64,000 bases of DNA, taken from assembly GCF_004011175.1 (NCBI RefSeq), contig NZ_RQXX01000001.1, positions 248,001 to 312,000 on the forward strand, written 5' to 3'. How positions within the stretch are numbered: the first letter of the stretch is position 1; every line of letters starts with the position of its first letter. Shown one piece after another: positions 56,226-64,000 of the stretch. The notes beneath the pieces are model-generated. The model was not told the DNA's origin and searched no databases. It saw only the letters and a program-made list of their open reading frames with translations. The stretch is from Mesobaculum littorinae. Its GTDB lineage: Bacteria > Pseudomonadota > Alphaproteobacteria > Rhodobacterales > Rhodobacteraceae. A program made the position numbers and the translations under genes.

Positions 56226-56524
56226 GTGTTCGCCACTCCATGCGACAAGCCGCCGGAAAGGTGCCGCAAGAAGACATGCGCACGCGAGGTTGGCCCGGGA
56301 GGTGTGTGCCGCCGAGCCGCCGCCCCTCGAGACGCCGCCCCTCGACACACGGGCCCCTGATAGACGCTCCCCCGATGGACGGCACCCCGATGGACGGGCC
56401 CAAGAGAGGCAGGCCCGCGGTGTCCGGGCCGCCGGGGTCCGGGTCCGTCAGGGACGGTATCGCGGGACACGGGCCCGCCACGGACAAGGGCGCCGGATGC
56501 GGTGCGGGGGGCTGTCGGGATCAT
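56222..56524 (-). CDS. putative leader ORF with pentapeptide-period repeats before choW
   Basis: 100 codons on the choW strand. The ATG has an excellent Shine-Dalgarno (TGAGGAGA, 4 nt spacing) and the TGA overlaps the choW ATG by 4 nt. Residues 37-71 are seven 5-residue units (GPASL, GPVHR, GAVHR, GSVYQ, GPVCR, GAASR, GAAAR). There is no family match and composition is Arg/Gly/Pro-rich. It may be a translated leader that couples choW to upstream translation, or an original choW ribosome binding site displaced by repeat expansion. Confidence 0.4.
   Translation of the reverse strand: MIPTAPRTASGALVRGGPVSRDTVPDGPGPRRPGHRGPASLGPVHRGAVHRGSVYQGPVCRGAASRGAAARRHTPPGPTSRAHVFLRHLSGGLSHGVANT
56312..56416 (-). 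repeat. seven 15-bp degenerate tandem repeats
   Basis: A 15-bp period encodes the pentapeptide units of the leader ORF. The clearest pair on the plus strand is GACGCTCCCCCGATG and GACGGCACCCCGATG (56363-56392). Confidence 0.55.
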
Positions 56525-56911
56525 CGGATCTCCTCAGGGTGGGTCAAGCGGCCAGCATGCCCGCGGGCCGGGATCGGGGCAACCGCCGATCCGGCCCCGG
56601 GGAGCCGCGGAGCGGTGCAGGGCATTGCCGCGAGGCTGGCCGCCGCGCGGCACAGGGGGCGGCCGGAATCGTCGCCGAGGCGGCCCAGACGGGGGTCCAG
56701 ACGCTGCGTCATGCAGCGGCATCTGTTCGTCGTGCCGGTCCGGACCGCTGGTTCCGAATGCCCCATGGGGTCGGGCTGCTGCGCGGTCGTGGCCACGGGG
56801 CCGAGGCATGGGCGGACGCAGTGCGCCCACGCGGCGGGCGCGGGCCGAACGTCCCGGCCGGGGCCATGCCGCGGGGGGAAGGGGGCCGGGCCGGCCCCCT
56901 TCCGCGGCGTC
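56525..56911. other. gene-free spacer between choX and the leader ORF
   Basis: About 390 nt. It begins after choX with a strong hairpin (56869-56906). The rest is GC-rich with no credible gene; short frames read as Arg-rich noise. Confidence 0.45.
56869..56906 (-). terminator. long hairpin just after choX
   Basis: GGAAGGGGGCCGG (56877-56889) and its exact complement (56891-56903) with flanking GCGG pairing form a very stable stem, 8 nt past the choX stop. There is no clean T-run. It is likely a partial terminator or 3'-end stabiliser that sets choX above choWV. Confidence 0.6.
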
Positions 56912-57838
56912 TCAGAGGCCCAGATCGGCGCGCACGGCGGCGAGGCCAGGCTCGCCCGCCTCGGTGGTTACGCCGTCCAGCCAGGTGTCCAGAACCTGCG
57001 GGTTCTCGGTCAGCCAGGTGCGCGCGGCCTCGCCGGCCTCGGCGCCGTCGTCGAGGATCGCGCTCATGATCTCGTTCTCCATCTCCAGCGAGAATTCGAG
57101 GTTTCCGAGGAAGGTGCCGAGGTTCGGACATTCTTCGGAAAAGCCCGCCGTGGTGTTGGTGAAGACCGTCGCACCGCCCAGGTTGGGGCCGAAGACGTCG
57201 TCGCCGCCGGTCAGGTAGGTCAGGTCGTAGTTCGAATTCATCGGGTGCGGCTCCCATCCCAGGAACACCACCGGCTCGTCCCGCCGCGATGCGCGCGAGA
57301 CCTGCGCCAACATTCCCTGTTCCGAGCTTTCGACGATGTCGAAATCGCCCAGGCCGAACTGGTCCTCGTCGATCATGCCCATGATCAGGCGGTTGCCGTC
57401 GTTGCCGGGCTCGATACCGTAGATTTCGCCGTCAAGCTCGTCGGCATGCTCGGCGATGTCGGCGAAATCGGCGATCCCCGCCTCGGCGCCCGCGGCATTG
57501 GTGGCCAGCGTGTACTTCGCGCCCTCGAGGTTCGGCCCGAGGATGTCGATGCTGCCCTCTTCGCGGTAGGGGGCGACGTCGGCCTCCATCGTGGGCATCC
57601 AGTTGCCTAGGAAGACGTCGATGTCGCCCGCGGCGAGCGAGGTCATGGTGACCGGAATCGACAGGACCTTGATCTCGGTCTCGTAGCCCAGGGCGTCCAG
57701 CACGGTGGTGGTGGCGGCGGTCGTCGCCGTGATGTCGGTCCAGCCGACGTCCGAGAAGGTCACCGTGTCGCAATCGGCCAGGGCGGGTCCCGCGGCAAGG
57801 CCCAGGGCAAGGGCGGAAATCGTGGTGCGCATCGTCAT
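56912..57838 (-). CDS. choX: periplasmic choline-binding protein
   Basis: A 308-residue substrate-binding protein. A signal peptide is cleaved after about Ala21 (GPALADC). The mature part VTFSDVGWTDITATTA and FLGNWMPTMEAD carries the aromatic residues that box the quaternary ammonium group, and VVFLGWEPHPMN is a ChoX/ProX hallmark. It is the first gene of the choXWV unit, and the BetI-type palindrome lies 22 nt upstream of its start. Confidence 0.93.
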   Translation of the reverse strand: MTMRTTISALALGLAAGPALADCDTVTFSDVGWTDITATTAATTTVLDALGYETEIKVLSIPVTMTSLAAGDIDVFLGNWMPTMEADVAPYREEGSIDILGPNLEGAKYTLATNAAGAEAGIADFADIAEHADELDGEIYGIEPGNDGNRLIMGMIDEDQFGLGDFDIVESSEQGMLAQVSRASRRDEPVVFLGWEPHPMNSNYDLTYLTGGDDVFGPNLGGATVFTNTTAGFSEECPNLGTFLGNLEFSLEMENEIMSAILDDGAEAGEAARTWLTENPQVLDTWLDGVTTEAGEPGLAAVRADLGL

Positions 57839-57860
57839 ATGTCTTCATCTCCCGTGTTTG

Positions 57861-57880
57861 TTGATTGACGAGTCAATCAA
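57861..57880. promoter_or_regulatory. BetI-type operator palindrome
   Basis: TTGATTGAC-GA-GTCAATCAA has perfect 9-bp arms and lies between the divergent choX and betI genes. TTGACG inside it could serve as the -35 of the betI transcript, with CTAGCA 17 nt later. A BetI dimer bound here would block both directions. Confidence 0.7.
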
Positions 57881-57930
57881 ATACCGTCTAGCACCACGAA
57901 GGTCACCCACTGTCGCAAGGTCCCCCCACG

Positions 57931-58506
57931 ATGCCGAAGATCGGAATGGAGCCTATCAGGCGCGATGCCCTGGTGAAAGCGACGATCCACGAGATCGGCC
58001 GCCGCGGCTCGCTCGACGTCACGGTGGCGCAGATCGCGCGGCAGGCGGGCATGTCGACGGCGCTGGCACACCATTACTTCGGCGGAAAAGAGGCGATGTT
58101 CCTTGCCGCGATGCGCCATATCCTTACCGAATACGGCGCCGCGGTGCGCTCTGCGCTGGCGCGCGCCGAGGCGCCGCGCGCCCGGCTGGATGCCGTGCTG
58201 CGCGCCAGTTTCGAGGTCGGTAACTTCCGCAGCGAGGTCGTGGGCGCGTGGCTGCACCTATATGCCCGGGCGCAGCGGTCGGACCCGGCGGCGCGGCTGC
58301 TGCGGGTCTACCAGACGCGCCTGCGCTCGAACCTCGTGCATGATCTGCGCCCGCTGGCGGGGGGGCGGTCGGGGGAAATCGCCGATATCATCGGCGCACT
58401 GATCGACGGGGTCTACATCCGCGCCGCTTTGGGTGACACGATGACGGCCGAGACCGCGCATGCGCGCGTCTCGACCACACTCGACAGATTACTGGAGACG
58501 ACATGA
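57931..58506 (+). CDS. betI: TetR-family choline-responsive repressor BetI
   Basis: A 191-residue TetR regulator. The helix-turn-helix TVAQIARQAGMSTALAHHYFGGKEAM and the GNFRSEVVGAWLHLYARAQ region match BetI, which releases DNA when choline is present. Its stop overlaps betC by 4 nt, so regulator and enzymes are co-expressed. Likely autoregulated through the palindrome upstream. Confidence 0.94.
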   Translation: MPKIGMEPIRRDALVKATIHEIGRRGSLDVTVAQIARQAGMSTALAHHYFGGKEAMFLAAMRHILTEYGAAVRSALARAEAPRARLDAVLRASFEVGNFRSEVVGAWLHLYARAQRSDPAARLLRVYQTRLRSNLVHDLRPLAGGRSGEIADIIGALIDGVYIRAALGDTMTAETAHARVSTTLDRLLETT

Positions 58507-60011
58507 GCCGCCCGAACATCCTGATCCTGATGGTCGACCAGCTGAACGGCACGCTGTGGCCCGATGGCCCCGCCGCCTGGCTGCACGCGCCCAACCTGCG
58601 CCGCCTGGCCGAACGCTCGGCCCGGTTCTCGAATGCCTATACCGCGTCGCCGCTTTGCGCGCCGGGGCGGGCGTCGTTCATGTCGGGGCAGCTGCCGTCG
58701 CGCACCCGCGTCTACGACAACGCGGCCGAATTCCAAAGCTCGATCCCCACCTATGCCCACCACCTGCGCCGTGCGGGCTATCAGACGGCCCTGTCGGGCA
58801 AGATGCATTTCGTCGGCCCCGATCAGCTGCACGGGTTCGAGGAGCGTCTGACGACCGACATCTACCCCGCCGATTTCGGCTGGACCCCCGATTACCGCAA
58901 GCCGGGTGAGCGCATCGACTGGTGGTATCACAACATGGGGTCGGTGACCGGCGCGGGCGTGGCCGAGATTTCCAACCAGATGGAATACGACGACGAGGTC
59001 GCGCACCACGCCAAGGCCAAGCTTTACGATCTTGCGCGCGGAAAGGACGACCGTCCGTGGTGCCTGACCGTCAGTTTCACCCACCCGCACGACCCCTACG
59101 TCGCGCGGCGCAAGTACTGGGATCTTTACGAGGATTGCGCGCATCTGGCGCCTGAGACGCCGGCGCTGCCCTATGACGAGCAGGATCCGCACACCCAGCG
59201 CATCTTCGACGCCAATGACTGGCGCAAGTTCGACATCACCGAGGACGACGTCGCGCGGTCGCGGCGCGCCTATTTCGCCAACATCTCGTATCTCGACGAC
59301 AAGATCGGCGAGATCCTCGATGTGCTGGAAACGACGCGGCAGGAAGCCGTGATCGCCTTCTGCTCGGATCACGGCGACATGCTGGGCGAACGCGGGCTGT
59401 GGTTCAAGATGTCGTTCTACGAAGGCTCGGCGCGGGTGCCGCTGATGATCTGCGCACCGGGGATCGAGCCGGGGCTGATCGAAGAGCCGGTGTCGACCAT
59501 CGATCTCTGCCCGACGCTGTGCGATCTGGCCGGCGTGTCCATCGACGAGGTCGCGCCCTGGACCGACGGCGAAAGCCTGCTGCCGGTGGCCGCGGGCGGG
59601 CCGCGGCGCCAGCCGGTGGCGATGGAATACGCCGCCGAAGCCTCGATCACGCCGCTGGTGGCGCTGCGCCGGGGCCGGTGGAAATACACCAACTGCGCCG
59701 CGGACCCCGAGCAGCTGTTCGATCTCGAGGCCGATCCGGCCGAGCGTCGCAACCTGGCCGAGGATCCCGCGCATGCCGAGGTGCTGGAACAGTTCCGGGT
59801 CGAGGCCGCGACGCGTTGGGACCTGGAGCGTTTCGACGCCGAGGTGCGCGAAAGCCAGGCCCGCCGCTGGGTCGTCTACGAGGCGCTGCGCCAGGGCGGA
59901 TACTATCCGTGGGACTACCAGCCGCTGCAAAAGGCCTCGGAGCGGTACATGCGCAACCACATGGACCTGAACGTGGTCGAGGAGAACCAGCGCTTTCCGC
60001 GCGGCGAGTGA
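58503..60011 (+). CDS. betC: choline-sulfatase
   Basis: A 502-residue type I sulfatase releasing choline from choline-O-sulfate. The signature [13 protein letters not shown] places the formylglycine precursor at Cys52 (CxPxR). Metal residues are in LMVDQ near the N terminus and [15 protein letters not shown]. The C-terminal [23 protein letters not shown] (read in parts) is typical of BetC. It lets the cell use an abundant marine and algal osmolyte. Confidence 0.95.
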   Translation: MSRPNILILMVDQLNGTLWPDGPAAWLHAPNLRRLAERSARFSNAYTASPLCAPGRASFMSGQLPSRTRVYDNAAEFQSSIPTYAHHLRRAGYQTALSGKMHFVGPDQLHGFEERLTTDIYPADFGWTPDYRKPGERIDWWYHNMGSVTGAGVAEISNQMEYDDEVAHHAKAKLYDLARGKDDRPWCLTVSFTHPHDPYVARRKYWDLYEDCAHLAPETPALPYDEQDPHTQRIFDANDWRKFDITEDDVARSRRAYFANISYLDDKIGEILDVLETTRQEAVIAFCSDHGDMLGERGLWFKMSFYEGSARVPLMICAPGIEPGLIEEPVSTIDLCPTLCDLAGVSIDEVAPWTDGESLLPVAAGGPRRQPVAMEYAAEASITPLVALRRGRWKYTNCAADPEQLFDLEADPAERRNLAEDPAHAEVLEQFRVEAATRWDLERFDAEVRESQARRWVVYEALRQGGYYPWDYQPLQKASERYMRNHMDLNVVEENQRFPRGE

Positions 60012-60144
60012 CGCCGCGCCGCCGTGCTATCCCCGCCGCCCGGGGGCCCCGAGAAGCCCCTGGGCGGCCCCAGACCCCCCGGACCGTCGCGGCGACAACG
60101 CCGTGCCCGGGGCCGCCGCCTCATCGACGAAAGGACCGCCCCCC

Positions 60145-61620
60145 ATGGCACAAGACGCCCCCCGCCCCGACGCGACGCCCAAAGCCAGCCACTACGTGAA
60201 CGGCGCCTATCGCGAGGATGAGGCGGGCGCGCCGATCCCGGTCGTCTACCCGGCGACGGGAGAGGAGCTGACGCGCGTCCATGCCGCGACGCCCGCGGTG
60301 ATCGACGCGGCGCTGGCGGCGGCCGCCGCGGCGGGGCCGGTCTGGGCCGCGATGACGGGGGCAGAGCGCGGCCGCATCCTGCGCCGCGCCGCCGACATCC
60401 TGCGCGAGCGCAACCGCGAGCTTTCGACCCTCGAAACGCTCGACACCGGCAAGCCGCTGCAGGAGACGCTGGTCGCCGATGCCGCCAGCGGCGCGGATGC
60501 GCTGGAATATTTCGGTGGACTGGCCGCGGGGATCGCGGGGCAGCATTTCCAGCTGGCCGATGGCGACTGGGCCTACACGATCCGCGAACCGCTGGGCGTC
60601 TGCGTCGGCATCGGCGCGTGGAACTATCCCACCCAGATCGCCTGCTGGAAAGCCGCGCCGGCGCTGGCCTGCGGCAACACCATGGTCTTCAAGCCGTCCG
60701 AGACGACACCGCTTTGCGCGCTGAAGCTGGCCGAGATCCTGACCGAGGCGGGCGCCCCCCCGGGTGTCTTCAACGTCGTGCAGGGCATGGGAGAGGTCGG
60801 CGCGCAGCTGGTGGGCGACGATCGCGTGGCCAAGGTGTCGCTTACCGGATCCGTGCCCACGGGGCGGCGCGTCTACGCGGCGGCGGCCGAGGGGATGAAG
60901 CACGTGACGATGGAGCTGGGCGGCAAGTCCCCCATCCTCGTCTTCGCCGATGCCGATATCGACGACGCGGTGTCCGCGGCGATCAACGGCAACTTCTACT
61001 CCTCGGGTCAGATCTGTTCCAACGGCACCCGCGTGTTCGTGGAAGAGCCGGTGCGCGAAGAGTTCCTGGCCAAGCTCTCGGCCCGCCTGTCGGGCGTGGT
61101 GATGGGCGATCCGCTGGACGAGACGGTGAATTTCGGGCCGATGGTGTCCGAGCGGCAGATGCAGATCGTGCAAGGCTATATCGAGAAGGGCCGGGCCGAA
61201 GGCGCGCGGCTGGTCGCCGGTGGTGGCCGGGTCGATCGGGCGGGCTTCTATCTTGAACCCACCGTCTTTGCCGATGTCACCGACGACATGACCATCGCGC
61301 GCGAAGAGATCTTCGGTCCCGTCATGTCGGTCTTTTCCTTCGCGACCGAGGAAGAGGGGCTGGCCCGCGCCAACGCGACCGAGTTCGGTCTGTCGGCCGC
61401 GGTCTTCACCCGCGATCTGGCGCGCGGGCATCGCGTGGCGGCGGGCCTGCGGGCCGGGACCTGCTGGATCAACCAGTACAACCTGACGCCGATCGAGATG
61501 CCCTTTGGCGGTGTGAAGATGTCGGGCGTGGGGCGCGAGAATTCCCGCGCCGCGCTGGAGCATTATTCGCAGGAAAAGACGGTGTACGTGGGCATGGGGG
61601 CCGTCGATGCGCCGTTCTGA
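60145..61620 (+). CDS. betB: betaine aldehyde dehydrogenase
   Basis: A 491-residue NAD(P)+ enzyme, the last step to glycine betaine. [11 protein letters not shown] and LTGSVPTGR bind cofactor, MELGGKSP has the general-base Glu, and [15 protein letters not shown] has the nucleophilic Cys. The C-terminal EKTVYVGMG is typical of BetB. AAAGGA precedes the ATG of MAQDAPRP. About 135 nt separate it from betC. Confidence 0.96.
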   Translation: MAQDAPRPDATPKASHYVNGAYREDEAGAPIPVVYPATGEELTRVHAATPAVIDAALAAAAAAGPVWAAMTGAERGRILRRAADILRERNRELSTLETLDTGKPLQETLVADAASGADALEYFGGLAAGIAGQHFQLADGDWAYTIREPLGVCVGIGAWNYPTQIACWKAAPALACGNTMVFKPSETTPLCALKLAEILTEAGAPPGVFNVVQGMGEVGAQLVGDDRVAKVSLTGSVPTGRRVYAAAAEGMKHVTMELGGKSPILVFADADIDDAVSAAINGNFYSSGQICSNGTRVFVEEPVREEFLAKLSARLSGVVMGDPLDETVNFGPMVSERQMQIVQGYIEKGRAEGARLVAGGGRVDRAGFYLEPTVFADVTDDMTIAREEIFGPVMSVFSFATEEEGLARANATEFGLSAAVFTRDLARGHRVAAGLRAGTCWINQYNLTPIEMPFGGVKMSGVGRENSRAALEHYSQEKTVYVGMGAVDAPF

Positions 61621-61800
61621 CGCCCGCCTTGCGCAGGGCGAGGCCTGCCAAAAGGAGCGCTACCGCGCGTGCCCGCCAGGAAATCTCCGAGGCGACGCCC
61701 GGGGCCTGGCCGGCGCGGCTGGTGCAAGGGCAGGGTTGTCTGCCGAGAGGCGCCTGAAGGGCGGGTCCGCCCCTCAAGAGGCCATGTCGATTGTGGGAAG

Positions 61801-61880
61801 CCTCTGCGCCCCGCGTCAAGGACGCCTGCGGCGCCGCCAAGGGCGGTGGCTTGCGCCATCCTTGACCCGGGCCGCAGAGG
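61801..61880. repeat. long-arm palindrome between betB and betA
   Basis: The 22-nt arms 61801-61822 and 61859-61880 are complementary at 20 of 22 positions, with perfect ends CCTCTGCG / CGCAGAGG and GTCAAGGA / TCCTTGAC. The 36-nt centre has a further GCCGCC / GGCGGT-type pairing. As RNA it would be a strong stem-loop ending 25 nt before betA. A smaller hairpin (GGGCGG / CCGCCC) is at 61759-61772. Confidence 0.65.
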
Positions 61881-61905
61881 CGGGCCCGGAGCGTCGGAGG
61901 GTGTG

Positions 61906-63564
61906 ATGGAGGCGGATTACGTCATCGTCGGTGCCGGGTCGGCCGGCTGTGCCATGGCCTATCGGCTGAGCGAGGCAGGCGCTTCTGTCATCGTGGTCGA
62001 GCATGGCGGAACCGACGCGGGGCCGTTCATCCAGATGCCGGGCGCTCTGTCCTACCCGATGAACATGGCGCGCTATGACTGGGGCTATCACAGCGAGCCC
62101 GAGCCGCACCTGGGCGGGCGGCGGCTGGCCACCCCGCGTGGCAAGGTGATCGGCGGATCCTCGTCGATCAACGGGATGGTCTACGTGCGCGGTCATGCCC
62201 GCGATTTCGACCACTGGGCCGAAAGCGGCGCTGATGGCTGGGGCTATGCCGATGTCCTGCCCTATTTCAAGCGCATGGAGACGTGGCACGACGGCGGCCA
62301 CGGAGGCGATCCCGATTGGCGCGGACGCACAGGGCCGCTGCATGTCAGCCGGGGGCGGCGCGACAACCCGCTGGTCGGCGCTTTTGTCGAGGCTGGCCGA
62401 CAGGCAGGCTACGAGGTGTCCGACGACTATAACGGCGAGAAGCAGGAAGGCTTTGGCCCGATGGAGGCCACGATCTGGCGCGGGCGGCGCTGGTCGGCGG
62501 CGAATGCCTACCTGCGGCCCGCGCTGAAGCGCAAAAACTGCACGCTGGTGCGGGGCCTGGCGCGCAAGGTCGTGATCGAGGAAGGCCGCGCACGGGGCGT
62601 CGAGATCGAGCGCCGCGGCGGGGTCGAGGTGATCGCGGCGCGGCGCGAGGTGATCCTGGCCGCCTCGTCGATCAACTCGCCCAAACTGCTGATGCTGTCG
62701 GGCGTGGGCCCGGCGGAGGAGCTGCGGCGCCACGGGATCGCCGTGCTGGCCGACCGGCCCGGCGTGGGGGCGAACCTGCAGGACCATCTCGAGGTCTACA
62801 TGCAGTATGCCGCGCGCCAGCCGATCACGCTTTACCGCTACTGGAATCTTCTGGGCAAGGCGCGGGTGGGTGCGCAGTGGCTGTTCACCGGGGCGGGGCC
62901 GGGCGCGTCGAACCAGTTCGAAAGCGCCGCCTTCATCCGGTCGCGCGCGGGGATCGAGTATCCCGACATCCAGTATCACTTCCTGCCGATCGCGGTGCGC
63001 TACGACGGGAAGGCTGCGGCCGAGGGGCACGGGTTCCAGGCCCATGTCGGGCCCATGCGGTCGCGGTCGCGCGGCAGCGTCACCCTGCGCTCGGCCGAGC
63101 CGGGTGACGCGCCGGTGATCCGTTTCAACTACATGAGCCATGACAGCGACTGGGAGGAGTTCCGCGCCTGCGTTCGCCTGACGCGCGAGATCTTTGCGCA
63201 AGACGCCTTTGCCCCCCATGTCCGGCACGAGATTCAGCCCGGCGCGGCCTGCGACAGCGATGACGAGATCGATGACTTCATCCGTGCCCACGCGGAGAGC
63301 GCCTATCATCCCTGCGGGACCGCCCGGATGGGGCGGCGCGACGATCCGATGGCCGTCGTGGACCCGCAGGCGCGGGTGATCGGGGTCGAGGGGCTGCGGC
63401 TTGCCGACAGCTCGGTCTTTCCGCGGATCACCAACGGCAACCTCAACGGTCCGTCGATCATGGTGGGCGAGAAGGCCGCCGACCACATCCTGGGGCGCGA
63501 GCCGCTCGCGCGCGCGAACGAGGTGCCGTGGATCCACCCCGCATGGCGGGTGGCGCAGCGCTGA
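61906..63564 (+). CDS. betA: choline dehydrogenase
   Basis: A 552-residue FAD-dependent GMC oxidoreductase oxidising choline to betaine aldehyde at the membrane. The FAD-binding VGAGSAGC is at about 8-15 and [18 protein letters not shown] is GMC signature 1. [18 protein letters not shown] is signature 2. The C-terminal [10 protein letters not shown] holds the active-site His. GGAGG lies 6 nt before the ATG. It follows betB after a 285-nt gap with the long palindrome. Confidence 0.96.
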   Translation: MEADYVIVGAGSAGCAMAYRLSEAGASVIVVEHGGTDAGPFIQMPGALSYPMNMARYDWGYHSEPEPHLGGRRLATPRGKVIGGSSSINGMVYVRGHARDFDHWAESGADGWGYADVLPYFKRMETWHDGGHGGDPDWRGRTGPLHVSRGRRDNPLVGAFVEAGRQAGYEVSDDYNGEKQEGFGPMEATIWRGRRWSAANAYLRPALKRKNCTLVRGLARKVVIEEGRARGVEIERRGGVEVIAARREVILAASSINSPKLLMLSGVGPAEELRRHGIAVLADRPGVGANLQDHLEVYMQYAARQPITLYRYWNLLGKARVGAQWLFTGAGPGASNQFESAAFIRSRAGIEYPDIQYHFLPIAVRYDGKAAAEGHGFQAHVGPMRSRSRGSVTLRSAEPGDAPVIRFNYMSHDSDWEEFRACVRLTREIFAQDAFAPHVRHEIQPGAACDSDDEIDDFIRAHAESAYHPCGTARMGRRDDPMAVVDPQARVIGVEGLRLADSSVFPRITNGNLNGPSIMVGEKAADHILGREPLARANEVPWIHPAWRVAQR

Positions 63565-64000
63565 GGCTGGAAACCGCGGAGCTGCGGCCCTATCTGGCGG
63601 GGATGGACAAGATGACCCCCGATCTTTCGCTCGCCCGCCGCGACGGGTTGCCCGACGCGCTGCGGGTGCTGACACGCGAACTTCCCCGCTCGGGCTGGGA
63701 AGCGCATCCCAACTTCGACGGCCTCGTCCGGTTCTGGATGCAGCGGCACATGATGTTCCGCGATCTTCTGGACAAGCTGCAGGGCGGGCAGAGGGCGCTG
63801 CTGGCCGGCGAGGTCGAGGGCAGGGCGCAGGCCCGCGAGACCCAGCGCTACGCGGGGTTCCTGCTGAACCAGCTGCATGGTCACCACCAGATCGAGGACA
63901 TGCACTATTTTCCTGCGCTCACGGGGCTGGACCCGCGGCTGGAGGAGGGGTTCGCGCTGCTCGACGCCGATCACCACGCGCTGGACGGGCATATCCACGA
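63543..64000 (+). CDS. hemerythrin-domain protein (truncated by window end)
   Basis: At least 152 codons, open at the right edge. Hemerythrin-like metal motifs are visible: [13 protein letters not shown] (H-x3-E type) and [13 protein letters not shown], with [13 protein letters not shown] before them. It probably carries a di-iron site in a four-helix bundle. The first ATG overlaps betA by 22 nt; an ATG at 63603 is an alternative start. Its linkage to betA suggests a role linked to choline oxidation or redox sensing, which is inference. Confidence 0.75.
   Translation, partial: MAGGAALRLETAELRPYLAGMDKMTPDLSLARRDGLPDALRVLTRELPRSGWEAHPNFDGLVRFWMQRHMMFRDLLDKLQGGQRALLAGEVEGRAQARETQRYAGFLLNQLHGHHQIEDMHYFPALTGLDPRLEEGFALLDADHHALDGHIH

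Overview
The window is a GC-rich alphaproteobacterial chromosome segment, most likely from the Rhodobacterales (Roseobacter/Rhodobacter group). I infer this from the short editing-less type of ProS, the LolCD pair, ccmF-ccmH, EI-Ntr PtsP, the zwf-pgl-pgi set, and a full choline-O-sulfate/choline to glycine betaine locus with its choline ABC transporter. No plasmid, phage or replication-origin genes were seen. The last gene is cut by the right edge of the window.

Layout. 0-4.6 kb: alpha/beta hydrolase, guanine deaminase (GuaD), MgtE and 5-formyl-THF cyclo-ligase. 4.7-8.7 kb: an AT-richer accessory patch next to the 3' end of tRNA-Ile(CAU). It holds a TupA-like ATP-grasp protein, a GSCFA-domain protein, an alpha/beta hydrolase and a decayed IS5-type transposase. 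9.3-12.3 kb: purM-purN and rnd. 12.4-18.2 kb (minus strand): SYLF lipoprotein, aminotransferase, PpiD-like foldase and a trpE without trpG/D/C beside it. 18.7-24.2 kb: proS, SGNH hydrolase, DUF2937, an SAP-like protein and lolC-lolD. 24.3-25.5 kb: RTX repeat protein. 25.7-28.4 kb: ptsP and a small DksA/TraR-type zinc-finger protein. 28.5-29.7 kb: wreckage of a branched-chain amino-acid-type ABC transporter operon. 29.8-34.3 kb: aryl-alcohol and aryl-aldehyde dehydrogenase genes divergent from a XylR/DmpR-like regulator that lacks the GAFTGA loop. 34.4-41.3 kb: lysC, a lipoprotein, ccmF-ccmH, enoyl-CoA hydratase/isomerase and an HNH nuclease. 41.4-46.9 kb: a LysR regulator with a divergent small Arg-rich ORF, then zwf, pgl and pgi. 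47-53.4 kb: DUF985 cupin, PRC-barrel protein, rhomboid, eno, Na+/H+ antiporter and recJ. 53.8-64 kb: LysE exporter, then choVWX (minus strand) divergent from betI-betC-betB-betA and a hemerythrin-domain gene.

How it fits together. The right end is an osmoprotectant module. ChoXWV imports choline, BetC releases choline from choline-O-sulfate, BetA and BetB oxidise choline to glycine betaine, and BetI probably represses through a near-perfect palindrome between choX and betI. zwf-pgl-pgi and eno feed central carbon flow. Adh and Aldh would oxidise an aromatic alcohol to its acid under the XylR-like sensor.

The least ordinary points are these: the regulator with no GAFTGA loop and an altered Walker B; a 100-codon ORF with seven pentapeptide repeats wedged between choX and choW, with a strong Shine-Dalgarno and a 4-nt overlap with choW; an 80-nt long-arm palindrome between betB and betA; the decayed transporter operon; and the small surface-type gene patch beside the tRNA.
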